A DNA stretch of 64,000 nucleotides from the NCBI GenBank assembly GCA_902786745.1, contig CADADR010000002.1, positions 186,001 to 250,000 of the forward strand. Direction: 5' to 3'. Origin of the DNA: an uncultured Bacteroidia bacterium (GTDB taxonomy: Bacteria > Bacteroidota > Bacteroidia > Bacteroidales > F082). The notes under the pieces are model-generated. The model worked only from the letters and a program-made list of their open reading frames with translations. It did no database searches and was not told where the DNA came from. This document shows, piece after piece, positions 41,076 to 49,709 of the stretch (its first letter is position 1; each line of letters begins with the position of its first letter). The position numbers were made by a program, and so were the translations under genes.

Positions 41076-44009
41076 ATGAGAAACTTAAACAAATTCTTCT
41101 CAACGAGCGTGCTGTTTGCCGCAGCACTGCTCATGTTGCTTGTTGGCTGCAAGAAAAAAGCCGACAACAAGTACAAGTATGAAACCGTGAAGGGCGACCT
41201 CACCGAAGCCCGTATCTACACGCTCGACAACGGCTTGACCGTCTACTTGAGCGTCAACAATGAAGAGCCCCGCATCCAGACCTATATCGCGGTGCGCACG
41301 GGTTCGAAGAACGACCCTGCCGAGACCACGGGACTGGCACACTACCTCGAACACATCATGTTCAAGGGCACGACCCATTTTGGTACTACTGACTATGAAG
41401 CCGAGAAACCTTTCTTGGACGACATCGAGGCGCGTTATGAGAAATACCGCACCCTCACCGACCCCGAAGAGCGTCGCATCGCCTACCACGAAATCGACTC
41501 GGTGAGTCAGTTGGCCGCCCAGTACTTCATTCCCAACGAGTACGACAAGCTCATGTCGACCATCGGAGCGGAAGGCACCAACGCCTACACTTCCGAAGAT
41601 GTGACCTGTTATGTCGAGGACATCCCCTCGAACGAAATCGAGAACTGGGCCAAGATCCAGGCCGACCGTTTCCAGAACATGGTCATCCGTGGTTTCCACA
41701 CCGAGTTGGAAGCCGTTTATGAGGAATACAACATCGGCATCGCACAGGACAGCCGCAAGGTTTGGGAAGCCTTGAACACCATGCTCTTCCCCACTCACCC
41801 CTACGGCACACAGACCACCATCGGCACGCAGGAACACTTAAAGAATCCTTCGATTACCAACATCAAGAACTACTTCAACAAGTGGTATCGTCCGAACAAC
41901 GTGGCCATCTGCATGGCAGGCGACTTCAACCCTGACGAGGTCATCGCCATCATCGACAAATACTTTGGTAGCTGGCAGCCTGGCGAGGATGTGAAACAGC
42001 CCGAGTTTGCCCCGCTGGAGCCCATCACCGCTCCCAAAGACACCACCGTCTATGGTCTCGAAGCCGAGAACCTGATGATTGGCTGGCGCTTCGACCGTGG
42101 CAACTCGATGCAAGCCGATACACTTGAGATGATTGGCACCATGCTGAGCAACGGCACTGCCGGCCTCATCGACCTCGACATCAATCAACAGATGCAGATG
42201 CTCTATGCTTTTGGTGGCTCAAGCGCCAACCGCGACTACACTAGCTTCCTCATCGGTGGCTCGCCGCGTCCGGGACAAACCCTCGAAGAAGCCAAAGACC
42301 TTTTGCTGGCCGAGGTTGAGAAACTGAAGAAGGGCGACTTCCCCGACGACTTGATGCCTTCTGTAGTCAACAACATGAAGCTCAACCACTACAATTCAAT
42401 GGAGAGCAACCAGGCCCGCGCCAATATGTTTGTCAACTCGTTCATCCTCGAGAGACCTTGGAAACAAGACGTGGAATACCTCGACCGCATGGAAGGCATG
42501 ACTAAGGAGCAAATCGTGGCCTTCGCCAACAAGCACTTCAACGACAACTATGTGGTGGTCTACAAGCGTCAAGGCGCTGACGAAAACCAGAAGAAAATCG
42601 ACAAGCCTGCCATCACGCCCATCCCGACCAACCGTGACCTGGTCAGCGACTTCGTGACTGTGGTGCAGAACACCGTTGTGCCTCCCATTCAACCCCGCTT
42701 CGTCGACTTCAAGAAAGACCTCACCTTTGGTAAGACCGAGGCTGGATTGCCTTACATTTACGTTCAGAACAAGGAAAATGGCCGCTTCAATTTGAGCTTC
42801 CGTTATGAGTTTGGCGACGAGGCCGACCTTCGTTATGGTGCTGCCGCCGATTACTTGGAATACCTCGGCACCGACGAGATGAGCAACGAGGAAATCAAGC
42901 AGCAGTTCTACAAGCTTGCATGCGACTATTACATCAGCGTTGGCGCACGTAACATCACCGTCACTTTGCGCGGTCTTGGCGAGAATATGCCCGAGGCCTT
43001 GGCTTTGCTTGAAAACGTGATGCAAAACGCCAAAGCCGACCCGATGGTGGCCGAGATGTGTATCCAACAGTTGGAAAAAGGCCGTATGGACGCAAAACTG
43101 AACCAGCGCAGCAACTTCAACGCCTTGGTGCAGTACGGCCTTTACGGTCCCTACAACTCGCAGCGCAACCAACTCTCACCAGATCAGATCCGCCAACTCG
43201 ACCCGCAGGAGATGCTCGACTTGTTGAAGGACCTCAAGAACTATGAGCATACCGTGCTGTATTATGGCCCCATGACTGCTGAAGAGATGGCTAAAGCCGT
43301 CACCGAGAACCATCAGACTGTAGCCGAGTTGCAGGCCGTCCCGGAAGGCAAGCACTATGAACTGCAAGCCACACCCGAGAACGAAGTGCTCATCGCCCCT
43401 TACGATGCCAAGAACATCTACATGCGCATGATCCACAACGAAAACCGCGAGTGGAACCCCGAAGAGGCTGCCATTACCGCCATGTTCAACGAATACTACG
43501 GCGGTGGCATGAACACCATCGTCTTCCAAGAGATGCGTGAGGCTCGCGGCTTGGCCTACAACGCCTATGCCGCCTACATGACCCCGAGCTACAAGGATCA
43601 GAAGGAATACTTCTTCACGCACATCATCACGCAAAACGACAAGATGATGGATGCCGTGAATCATTTCCTTGAAATCCTCAACGAAATGCCCGAGAGCGAA
43701 CAAGCTTTCAACATCGCCAAAGAGTCGGTGACGAAACGCCTCGCCAGCACGCGCACCACGAAGTTCGGTCTCATCAACGCCTGGCTCAACGCCCAAATGA
43801 AGGGCATTGACTACGACCTCAACGAGCGCATCTACAACGCCCTGCCCAATGTCACCTTGCAAGACATCGTGAAGTTTGAGCAGGAGCAGATGGCCAACAA
43901 GCCCTACCGCTACGTCATCCTCGGCGACGAGAAGGAACTCGACATGAAGGCCCTAGAGCAACTTGGACCCGTCAAGCGCGTAAGCACTGAGGAGATCTTT
44001 GGGTATTGA
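41076..44009 (+). CDS. M16 family zinc metalloprotease (insulinase/pitrilysin-like lipoprotein)
   Basis: 977 residues. The signal MRNLNKFFSTSVLFAAALLMLLVGC ends in a lipobox (Cys25), so it is a periplasm- or surface-facing lipoprotein. The inverted zinc motif HYLEH (His89, Glu92, His93) and the downstream TELEAVYEEYN supplying the third ligand (about 209-219) form the active N-terminal M16 domain. The second half (from about residue 540) repeats the fold without a zinc motif, including the substrate-gripping REARGLAYNAYA. Such double-domain enzymes degrade peptides up to a few kilodaltons. It may be read with yqgE. Confidence 0.93.
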   Translation: MRNLNKFFSTSVLFAAALLMLLVGCKKKADNKYKYETVKGDLTEARIYTLDNGLTVYLSVNNEEPRIQTYIAVRTGSKNDPAETTGLAHYLEHIMFKGTTHFGTTDYEAEKPFLDDIEARYEKYRTLTDPEERRIAYHEIDSVSQLAAQYFIPNEYDKLMSTIGAEGTNAYTSEDVTCYVEDIPSNEIENWAKIQADRFQNMVIRGFHTELEAVYEEYNIGIAQDSRKVWEALNTMLFPTHPYGTQTTIGTQEHLKNPSITNIKNYFNKWYRPNNVAICMAGDFNPDEVIAIIDKYFGSWQPGEDVKQPEFAPLEPITAPKDTTVYGLEAENLMIGWRFDRGNSMQADTLEMIGTMLSNGTAGLIDLDINQQMQMLYAFGGSSANRDYTSFLIGGSPRPGQTLEEAKDLLLAEVEKLKKGDFPDDLMPSVVNNMKLNHYNSMESNQARANMFVNSFILERPWKQDVEYLDRMEGMTKEQIVAFANKHFNDNYVVVYKRQGADENQKKIDKPAITPIPTNRDLVSDFVTVVQNTVVPPIQPRFVDFKKDLTFGKTEAGLPYIYVQNKENGRFNLSFRYEFGDEADLRYGAAADYLEYLGTDEMSNEEIKQQFYKLACDYYISVGARNITVTLRGLGENMPEALALLENVMQNAKADPMVAEMCIQQLEKGRMDAKLNQRSNFNALVQYGLYGPYNSQRNQLSPDQIRQLDPQEMLDLLKDLKNYEHTVLYYGPMTAEEMAKAVTENHQTVAELQAVPEGKHYELQATPENEVLIAPYDAKNIYMRMIHNENREWNPEEAAITAMFNEYYGGGMNTIVFQEMREARGLAYNAYAAYMTPSYKDQKEYFFTHIITQNDKMMDAVNHFLEILNEMPESEQAFNIAKESVTKRLASTRTTKFGLINAWLNAQMKGIDYDLNERIYNALPNVTLQDIVKFEQEQMANKPYRYVILGDEKELDMKALEQLGPVKRVSTEEIFGY

Positions 44010-44025
44010 TATTCTTTACTGGGCC

Positions 44026-44072
44026 GTCAGTCGGCCCGACTGACGATAATACAAGTCGGGCCGACTGACGAT
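44026..44072. repeat. REP-like palindrome pair on the 3' side of the RAYT gene
   Basis: GTCAGTCGGCCCGACTGAC is nearly a perfect palindrome; a shortened copy, GTCGGGCCGACTGAC, follows after 7 nt. Each is followed by GAT. They could also fold as a transcription terminator. Confidence 0.75.
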
Positions 44073-44101
44073 TGTCCAGCCAATCATACATCTATATCAT
44101 T

Positions 44102-44722
44102 TTACAATTGAGCAACTTGCTGCCCTAGACTGCACCATGGCCACTTGTGTGCCTCATCCACTAATCCTGCTTTGACCGGATTGTTATCTATGTAATTGAT
44201 GACAGTTTCCAAGTGTTTCTCATCTCGGATATAACGATCAAAATACTCTTCCATCCAGAGATCACCTGTGCGTTCAAGAATTTTATTGGCTTGATGAGCC
44301 GTGTATGAACGCCATCCGTGCATGATGGTACTTAGTGTCCAGCCTTCCATGACTTCAATTAATACATGTACATGATTAGGCATAATGCACCACCTCAAGA
44401 CATTATATCTGATTCCGTTGAAATGGAAAAGATTCTCTTGAACCATTGAAGCTATTCGTGAGTCTTTGAGAAAACATTGGCCGTACCCAACATCTTCGTA
44501 TTTGTCAATGCGATTACGGAGCAACTCTACCCTGGGATCATTTGACATGGTCATTTCCGTCACCTTCAGTTCCTCCTTCCATGCATCAATGAGCTTTTGT
44601 GGAACAGAATCATACAAACGATAAGTGATGAACTGTAACGGTTTGTATTCGCGATGAGGAAACTTACCGCGACAATGCCAATTTGGCATTTGACGTTTAT
44701 CAGATGGTTCTATCGTTGGCAT
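44102..44722 (-). CDS. REP-associated tyrosine transposase (RAYT, Y1_Tnp family)
   Basis: 206 residues. The single-strand DNA nuclease motif is NHVHVL (His117, His119), and the catalytic tyrosine is probably Tyr177 in YIDNNPVKAGLV, a wording typical of RAYTs. FITYRLYDS and WCIMPNHVHVLIEV also fit. RAYTs are related to IS200/IS605 transposases, usually single-copy and domesticated, and cut and join REP palindromes. Here palindromes lie on both sides of the gene. The gene appears intact. The short N-terminal KRQMPNWHCRGKFPHRE region varies within the family. Confidence 0.92.
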   Translation of the reverse strand: MPTIEPSDKRQMPNWHCRGKFPHREYKPLQFITYRLYDSVPQKLIDAWKEELKVTEMTMSNDPRVELLRNRIDKYEDVGYGQCFLKDSRIASMVQENLFHFNGIRYNVLRWCIMPNHVHVLIEVMEGWTLSTIMHGWRSYTAHQANKILERTGDLWMEEYFDRYIRDEKHLETVINYIDNNPVKAGLVDEAHKWPWCSLGQQVAQL

Positions 44723-44737
44723 AATTGTTGTTTTTTC

Positions 44738-44800
44738 TGCAATTTGACCGATTACATGCCCTGTTTAGTTTTTCTGCAATCGGGCCGATTGCAGGCCCGC
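44738..44800. repeat. REP-like palindromes on the 5' side of the RAYT gene
   Basis: A 21-bp near-perfect palindrome at 44774-44794 (CTGCAATCGG and CCGATTGCAG arms) followed by GCCCGC; a degenerate direct copy (CTGCAATTTGACCGATTACA) begins 36 bp earlier. The core TCGGGCCGA is shared with the palindromes on the other side, but the outer arms differ. Confidence 0.72.
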
Positions 44801-44811
44801 TGTAAAAACCA

Positions 44812-47448
44812 TCACTCCAAGCTATCGCCTGTCTCGCTATCGCCTTCCTTCGCCCTTTGTTCGAGTTCCAGCTTACCGAAACGCAACGTGAAGCCTGCCG
44901 AGATATAGCGGCTGTTGAGCATCTTGCGCGTGCTGTCGCTGAGATAATACGGGTTGGTGTTGCTCGAGCCAGAACCGATTCTGGCACCCCAGTTGAAGAT
45001 GTCCTGCACATTGACGAACACCGACAGACGACGGTTGAAGAAGTCGCTGCGCATACCCATATTGAGGAAATAGCGTGCCTTGCGCTCGCTCATCAGGCTG
45101 ATGGTCGGCGAGTTGTAGTTGGCCGAAGCCGTGACTTGGAGCTGATTGAAGAGCTTCGCCCAAGCGTTGACGCGCACACTCCACGACCACTTGTCGCGTT
45201 GGTCAATCTGATGCACACCGTTACGGTCGTATTCCATGCGATAGCCATAGTCATACAGGTTGGCATACAAGCGTACGTTGAAGAATCCCGTGGGACGGTA
45301 GGTCATATTGAGCGAAGTGCCATAACGCCATGAGGTGCCCATGTTGTAAGGCATCGAATAGCTGACGATACGATCCAGATAGTCGTCATATTCGGCGTCG
45401 GTCAGCCTGCTGATCTCGTTGGTGCTCCAGCGACCGTAGGCTTCGAGACCGATGTTGCCAAAACGCTCAAAGAACTTCTGCCATCCTGCTTCCACATTAT
45501 GTGTATAGGCATTTTTGAGTCCGAAAGGATTACCCGTCGAATAGCTGTCATCGCCATACCTGCGGAAGGTGCTGATTTGGTCTTCACCAGGATGCGACAT
45601 ACGCATCGAATAGTTAAGTTTCCAATTGTGCATCGACTCCGTACGATAGGTCAGGTGAATGGAAGGACGTATATTGAGGAAATACAAGGTGCTGTCGTCG
45701 GCAAACGGCATATCGCTCTGGTAGTTGTAGCCAATGCGGTCGCCACCAATGCCCATACCCGTGCTTAAGGTGAAACCACCCCAACGATGCGTCCAGTTGA
45801 CATCGCCGTTGACACCAGTTTCATTGCCATTGAAATGGTAGGTGCGAAGCACATCGATGCTGTCATAAGTGATGCCGCCATCTTTGGAATAGAAACGTTT
45901 ATAATCACTATTGTCCAGCTGATTGTCGACGCGCAATCCATAGCTGAGTTCGCCGTCCTCACTATAAGGTCGGTTGTAGCGCGCATCGAGATTAATGCCA
46001 TAGCCCTTCTGATTACTCAAAAGATATCGGTTTTCATCGAAGTCGGTGTAGACATCATAGAAACGGTTGTTGTAATAGTCGGAAGCGTTCCTGTTGAATC
46101 TGCCATTCAAACCGATTCGGAGATTGTGTCCCTTGTCGTCAAACTTCTTGGTGTAGTCCGCTCCAAAATGACCAAAGCCGGATTGTGAAACAGTCGTATC
46201 GCCCATGCTGTAGGCCAGAATGCTATCCACAGGCTGCAAATAGAAAGTCTGTACTTCGCGACGGCTACCGTTGTTGCGGTTGATATTATAGAAGCCTCCT
46301 CCATCGAAGGAGATGTCGCTCGTCGAGTCAATCTCGTAGTCGATATTCATGAAGACATTGCCGCTAATGCTACGGTTGTCCTCTTTTTGTGAAGTCGTCT
46401 TGTACCACACGGAGTCATACAGCCCCTCGGTAGCGGCATCCTCGCGTTTCAGCTCCCAGCTGTCAGTGGTGTTGAGTCTGTTACTATAACGTCCAGAAGC
46501 AAACAGGTTGACGCTAAGCTTCTCTTTCTTCCACATGTAACTCACCCAAGGCGAGACGAAAGGCTGGTTGGAGCCGTTCACGCCAAAGCTGATGAATTGG
46601 TTGCTCTTGATATGAGCTGAAGTCACGATATTGATGACCGCTTCAGCATCGGTGGCATATTTGGCCGAAGGGTTGGTGATGGTCTCGATGCGTGCGATGG
46701 CATTGGCGGGCAAGGTCTGGAGGTAGGTCTTCAGGTTCTCCTCGGTGAGTTTCGAGGGCTTGTCGTTGACCCAAATCTCCACGCTCGAAACGCCACGCAA
46801 AGTGATGTTGCCCTCCACGTCGACCTCCACGCCAGGCGCGTTCTGCAAGGCATCTTCGGTGGTACCCGTCTGGATGGACGGGTCCTCGCTGACATTATAA
46901 ATCAGCTTCTCGCCCTCCATGGCATAAAGCGGTCGTTCCGCCGAAACGGTGACCTCACCCAAAGAGGTCACGCCTGGGTTGAGACGTAAGGTGCCTAAAT
47001 TGGTGTTGTTGGTCACGTTGAACGGTAACGAATAGCTCTCATAACCGATGGCGGAGACACGAAGCACAAACGCACCTTGCGGCACGCCATTGATTTCAAA
47101 AACGCCATCCATATTGCTCACGCCACCTTTGACGAATTCGTTGTCGACAGAATCGAGCACGGCGAGGTTGACAAACGGCAAAAACTCGTTCGTCTTGGCA
47201 TCGCGCAACACGCCAACCACCTGGAAAGTGTCACCTTCACGTACTTTCTTTTTCGGCTTCACGGTAGGCATGTTACCCTCGGTCTGGCCCCACTGACGAT
47301 CGCCACCACCAAATGGAGGACGTCCCCCTGGAGGACGGCCGCCGCCCCCGGGAGGTCTACCGCCTGGAGGTTGAGCAACACATAATATCGTTGACAATGC
47401 TAATGTCGTGAAAAACAAGAATTTCAAAAATAGGGATTTTCTCATCAT
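44812..47448 (-). CDS. TonB-dependent receptor family outer-membrane protein with Gly/Pro-rich leader
   Basis: 878 residues. After the signal peptide comes a Pro/Gly/Arg-rich stretch (residues about 27-50, PPGGRPPGGG-type), then a carboxypeptidase-regulatory-like domain (GVLRDAKTNEFLPFVNLAVLD to TLRLNPG, about 75-155), a plug (LQNAPGVEVDVEGNITLRG, NDKPSKLTEENLKTYLQTLP, NPSAKYATDAEAVINIV) and a large barrel ending in TLRFGKLELEQ. It is a paralogue of the receptor at 15372 with an extra N-terminal domain. No SusD partner is nearby. A second ATG one codon in is possible. Its promoter is mirror-image to that of the C69 peptidase. Confidence 0.87.
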   Translation of the reverse strand: MMRKSLFLKFLFFTTLALSTILCVAQPPGGRPPGGGGRPPGGRPPFGGGDRQWGQTEGNMPTVKPKKKVREGDTFQVVGVLRDAKTNEFLPFVNLAVLDSVDNEFVKGGVSNMDGVFEINGVPQGAFVLRVSAIGYESYSLPFNVTNNTNLGTLRLNPGVTSLGEVTVSAERPLYAMEGEKLIYNVSEDPSIQTGTTEDALQNAPGVEVDVEGNITLRGVSSVEIWVNDKPSKLTEENLKTYLQTLPANAIARIETITNPSAKYATDAEAVINIVTSAHIKSNQFISFGVNGSNQPFVSPWVSYMWKKEKLSVNLFASGRYSNRLNTTDSWELKREDAATEGLYDSVWYKTTSQKEDNRSISGNVFMNIDYEIDSTSDISFDGGGFYNINRNNGSRREVQTFYLQPVDSILAYSMGDTTVSQSGFGHFGADYTKKFDDKGHNLRIGLNGRFNRNASDYYNNRFYDVYTDFDENRYLLSNQKGYGINLDARYNRPYSEDGELSYGLRVDNQLDNSDYKRFYSKDGGITYDSIDVLRTYHFNGNETGVNGDVNWTHRWGGFTLSTGMGIGGDRIGYNYQSDMPFADDSTLYFLNIRPSIHLTYRTESMHNWKLNYSMRMSHPGEDQISTFRRYGDDSYSTGNPFGLKNAYTHNVEAGWQKFFERFGNIGLEAYGRWSTNEISRLTDAEYDDYLDRIVSYSMPYNMGTSWRYGTSLNMTYRPTGFFNVRLYANLYDYGYRMEYDRNGVHQIDQRDKWSWSVRVNAWAKLFNQLQVTASANYNSPTISLMSERKARYFLNMGMRSDFFNRRLSVFVNVQDIFNWGARIGSGSSNTNPYYLSDSTRKMLNSRYISAGFTLRFGKLELEQRAKEGDSETGDSLE

Positions 47449-47464
47449 AGGATAATTTTAGGCT

Positions 47465-47490
47465 GCAAAGGTAAAAAAATGTACCTTTGC
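47465..47490. promoter_or_regulatory. Inverted-repeat divergent promoter pair
   Basis: GCAAAGGTA and TACCTTTGC are perfect arms around eight bases. Each arm is a full -7 element, TACCTTTG, one facing the receptor gene (47466-47473, minus) and one the dipeptidase gene (47482-47489, plus). Confidence 0.75.
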
Positions 47491-47525
47491 AAAATCAGTT
47501 ATTAACAATAATTATACCATTTCAC

Positions 47526-49223
47526 ATGATGAAAAAGTATGTTTTTACCTTGATATTGGCCCTTTGTGCGATTCCCGCTTTGGCCTGTACAAACCTCATT
47601 GTAGGCAAGAATGCTTCCACCGACGGCAGCGTGATGTGCACCTACAACTGCGACGGCTTCGGCTTCTCTGGATCGCTGTTCTATAGCCCAGCGGGGCGGC
47701 ACGAACCCGGTGAGCTTATTGAGATTCGCGGCTGGGGGCCTGCACATGCCGGACAATACGTGAAACAGGTGGAATACACCTATAACGTCGTAGGCTTGAT
47801 GAACGAGAAGCAGGTAACCATCGTAGAGACCACCTTCGACGGACGACTGGAACTCGTCAACCAGGAAGGCCTGCTCGACTATTTCTCCTTGATGCGACTG
47901 GCCTTGCAACGTTGCTCCACTGCCCGCGAAGCCATCCGTTGCATGGCTGAACTCGTCGAAGAATATGGTTACAACAGCAGTGGCGAGACCCTCACCGTCT
48001 GCGATCCCAACGAGGCTTGGATTATGGAGATCATCGGCAAGGGTCCTGGTCGCAAGGGAGCCGTGTGGGTGGCCCTGCGTATCCCCGACGACTGCATCTG
48101 CGCCCACGCCAACCTGAGCCGCATCCGTCAGTTCCCCTTGGAGAAGCGTTCCAAAAACAGCATCAGCAGCAAGAACCTCAAGAAGATCAACAACCCCGAG
48201 ATCGAATGCGTCTATGCCAACGACGTGATCAGTTTCGCCAAGGAATGGGGCTATTTCAACGGCAAGGACGAGGACTTCTCGTTCCGCGACGCCTACTGTC
48301 CCATCGACTTTGAGAACGTTCGCTATGCCGATGCCCGCGTGTGGAGTTTCTTCCGCCATCACTTCGACCATGCAGAGATGGACCAATACCTGCCCTACAT
48401 CAACGGTGATTTCGAGGCTTGCGACCATCTTCCGCTATGGATCAAGCCTGACAAACCCTTGTCATTACGCGACCTGCAGAACGATATGCGCGACCATTTT
48501 GAGGGCACACCTTTGGATATGACCTCCGACATGACCGCTGGCCCTTGGGGTATGCCCATCCGTCCCCTACCCATGCACTTCCGCGACAACGACAGCGTCG
48601 ACTACTACCGTGAGCGTCCCATCGCCACGCAGCAAAGCGGTTTCACCATGACCTGCCAGATGCGTTCGTGGCTGCCCAACGATGTGGGTGGCGTCACCTG
48701 GTTCAATTGCGACGATGCCAATATGGTGGCATACGTGCCGCTCTACTGCTGCATCACCCAGGTACCCGACTGCTTCCGTCCCGAGAACAACCCTCGCAAT
48801 GAGTTCAGCAACGAGTCGGCCTTCTGGATGAACAACTGGGTGGCCAACATGGTCTACCCGCGCTATTCCATGATGATTGGCGACCTCCGGAAGGCACAAA
48901 ACGAGTTGGAAGACTATTACTTCGCCGACCAAGACAGCGTGCTCAACGCCATCGAAAAAATGATGCCCGCCGACCGCCGCAGCTACCTCAACAACAAAAG
49001 CATTGCCTATGCCGACAAGATGATGCAGCGTTGGGATAAGTTGGCCAAATACCTCATTGTGAAATACAACGACCAAGTGGTGAAGCGTGTCGACGAGGAA
49101 GGTAACTTCCAACGCTGGGGCTACGAGACACCTGGCTACGACCAACAATTCATCGACGCCATTGGCAAATCCACTGGCGACAGGTATAAATTGAAGAAGG
49201 TGATTGAACGCAGGGAACGTTAA
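47526..49223 (+). CDS. C69 family dipeptidase
   Basis: 565 residues. These Ntn-hydrolases use an N-terminal cysteine freed by processing. Here the signal peptide MMKKYVFTLILALCAIPALA is followed at once by CTNLIVGKNASTDGS, so signal-peptide cleavage alone would expose the nucleophile. Family features include YNVVGLMNEKQVTIVETTFDGR, GETLTVCDPNEAWIMEIIGKG and the AHANLSRI segment. It should split dipeptides in the periplasm. The Ala-Leu-Ala-Cys junction could be misread as a lipobox; the family chemistry argues for a free Cys. The start is the first ATG after the promoter, with a second one codon on. It converges with the next gene with a four-base overlap. Confidence 0.93.
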   Translation: MMKKYVFTLILALCAIPALACTNLIVGKNASTDGSVMCTYNCDGFGFSGSLFYSPAGRHEPGELIEIRGWGPAHAGQYVKQVEYTYNVVGLMNEKQVTIVETTFDGRLELVNQEGLLDYFSLMRLALQRCSTAREAIRCMAELVEEYGYNSSGETLTVCDPNEAWIMEIIGKGPGRKGAVWVALRIPDDCICAHANLSRIRQFPLEKRSKNSISSKNLKKINNPEIECVYANDVISFAKEWGYFNGKDEDFSFRDAYCPIDFENVRYADARVWSFFRHHFDHAEMDQYLPYINGDFEACDHLPLWIKPDKPLSLRDLQNDMRDHFEGTPLDMTSDMTAGPWGMPIRPLPMHFRDNDSVDYYRERPIATQQSGFTMTCQMRSWLPNDVGGVTWFNCDDANMVAYVPLYCCITQVPDCFRPENNPRNEFSNESAFWMNNWVANMVYPRYSMMIGDLRKAQNELEDYYFADQDSVLNAIEKMMPADRRSYLNNKSIAYADKMMQRWDKLAKYLIVKYNDQVVKRVDEEGNFQRWGYETPGYDQQFIDAIGKSTGDRYKLKKVIERRER

Positions 49224-49705
49224 TCCTTTGCAAAACGCTTCAGCGCCTCCTCATCGAGGCGTTGCACCGTCCATTCATCCATGGGCACGGCGCCGATGCT
49301 ACGATAGACCGTTAAAGCGGGTTTGTTCCAGTCGAGGCAGATCCATTCCATGCGGCCGCAGTTGCGTTCAACGGCCAGCTTGGCGAGGTATTTCAGCAAG
49401 GCCTTGCCATAGCCCAAACCCCGTTTCTCAGGAAGGATAAACAGGTCTTCGAGATACAACCCCTTACGTCCCACAAAGGTGGAGAAATTGTGGAAGAACA
49501 AGGCGAAGCCCACTATAGTGCTTCCCTCTTCGGCGAAGACCACCTCGGCTGATTTCTCCACAAACATCGAATGATACAAGGTAGCCTCGTCGGCCACCAC
49601 CTCGTCGGCGCATTTCTCGTATACGGCGAGTTTCTTGATGAATTCAAGGACAAGGCCGGCCTCTTCTGGCCTTGCAGGGCGGATATTCAACTGGGCTTTT
49701 TCCAT
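49220..49705 (-). CDS. GNAT family N-acetyltransferase (diamine acetyltransferase-like)
   Basis: 161 residues. The acetyl-CoA-binding motif LPEKRGLGYGKALLKYLAKLA (about residues 90-110), the preceding GLYLEDLFI strand and NKPALTVYRSIGAVPMDEW resemble spermidine/spermine and thialysine acetyltransferases. The amine substrate is not certain. The start at MEKAQLNIRPA is chosen because it begins the fold; a 36-codon extension overlaps the CDF gene. It lies four bases after the CDF transporter gene, so the two form one transcript. Confidence 0.88.
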   Translation of the reverse strand: MEKAQLNIRPARPEEAGLVLEFIKKLAVYEKCADEVVADEATLYHSMFVEKSAEVVFAEEGSTIVGFALFFHNFSTFVGRKGLYLEDLFILPEKRGLGYGKALLKYLAKLAVERNCGRMEWICLDWNKPALTVYRSIGAVPMDEWTVQRLDEEALKRFAKD

Positions 49706-49709
49706 CTTA

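Noticed and set aside
44026..44072. Simple terminator for the M16 protease gene
   Set aside because: It may well end transcription, but the repeated palindrome beside a RAYT gene and the lack of a T-run make a REP element the better primary call.
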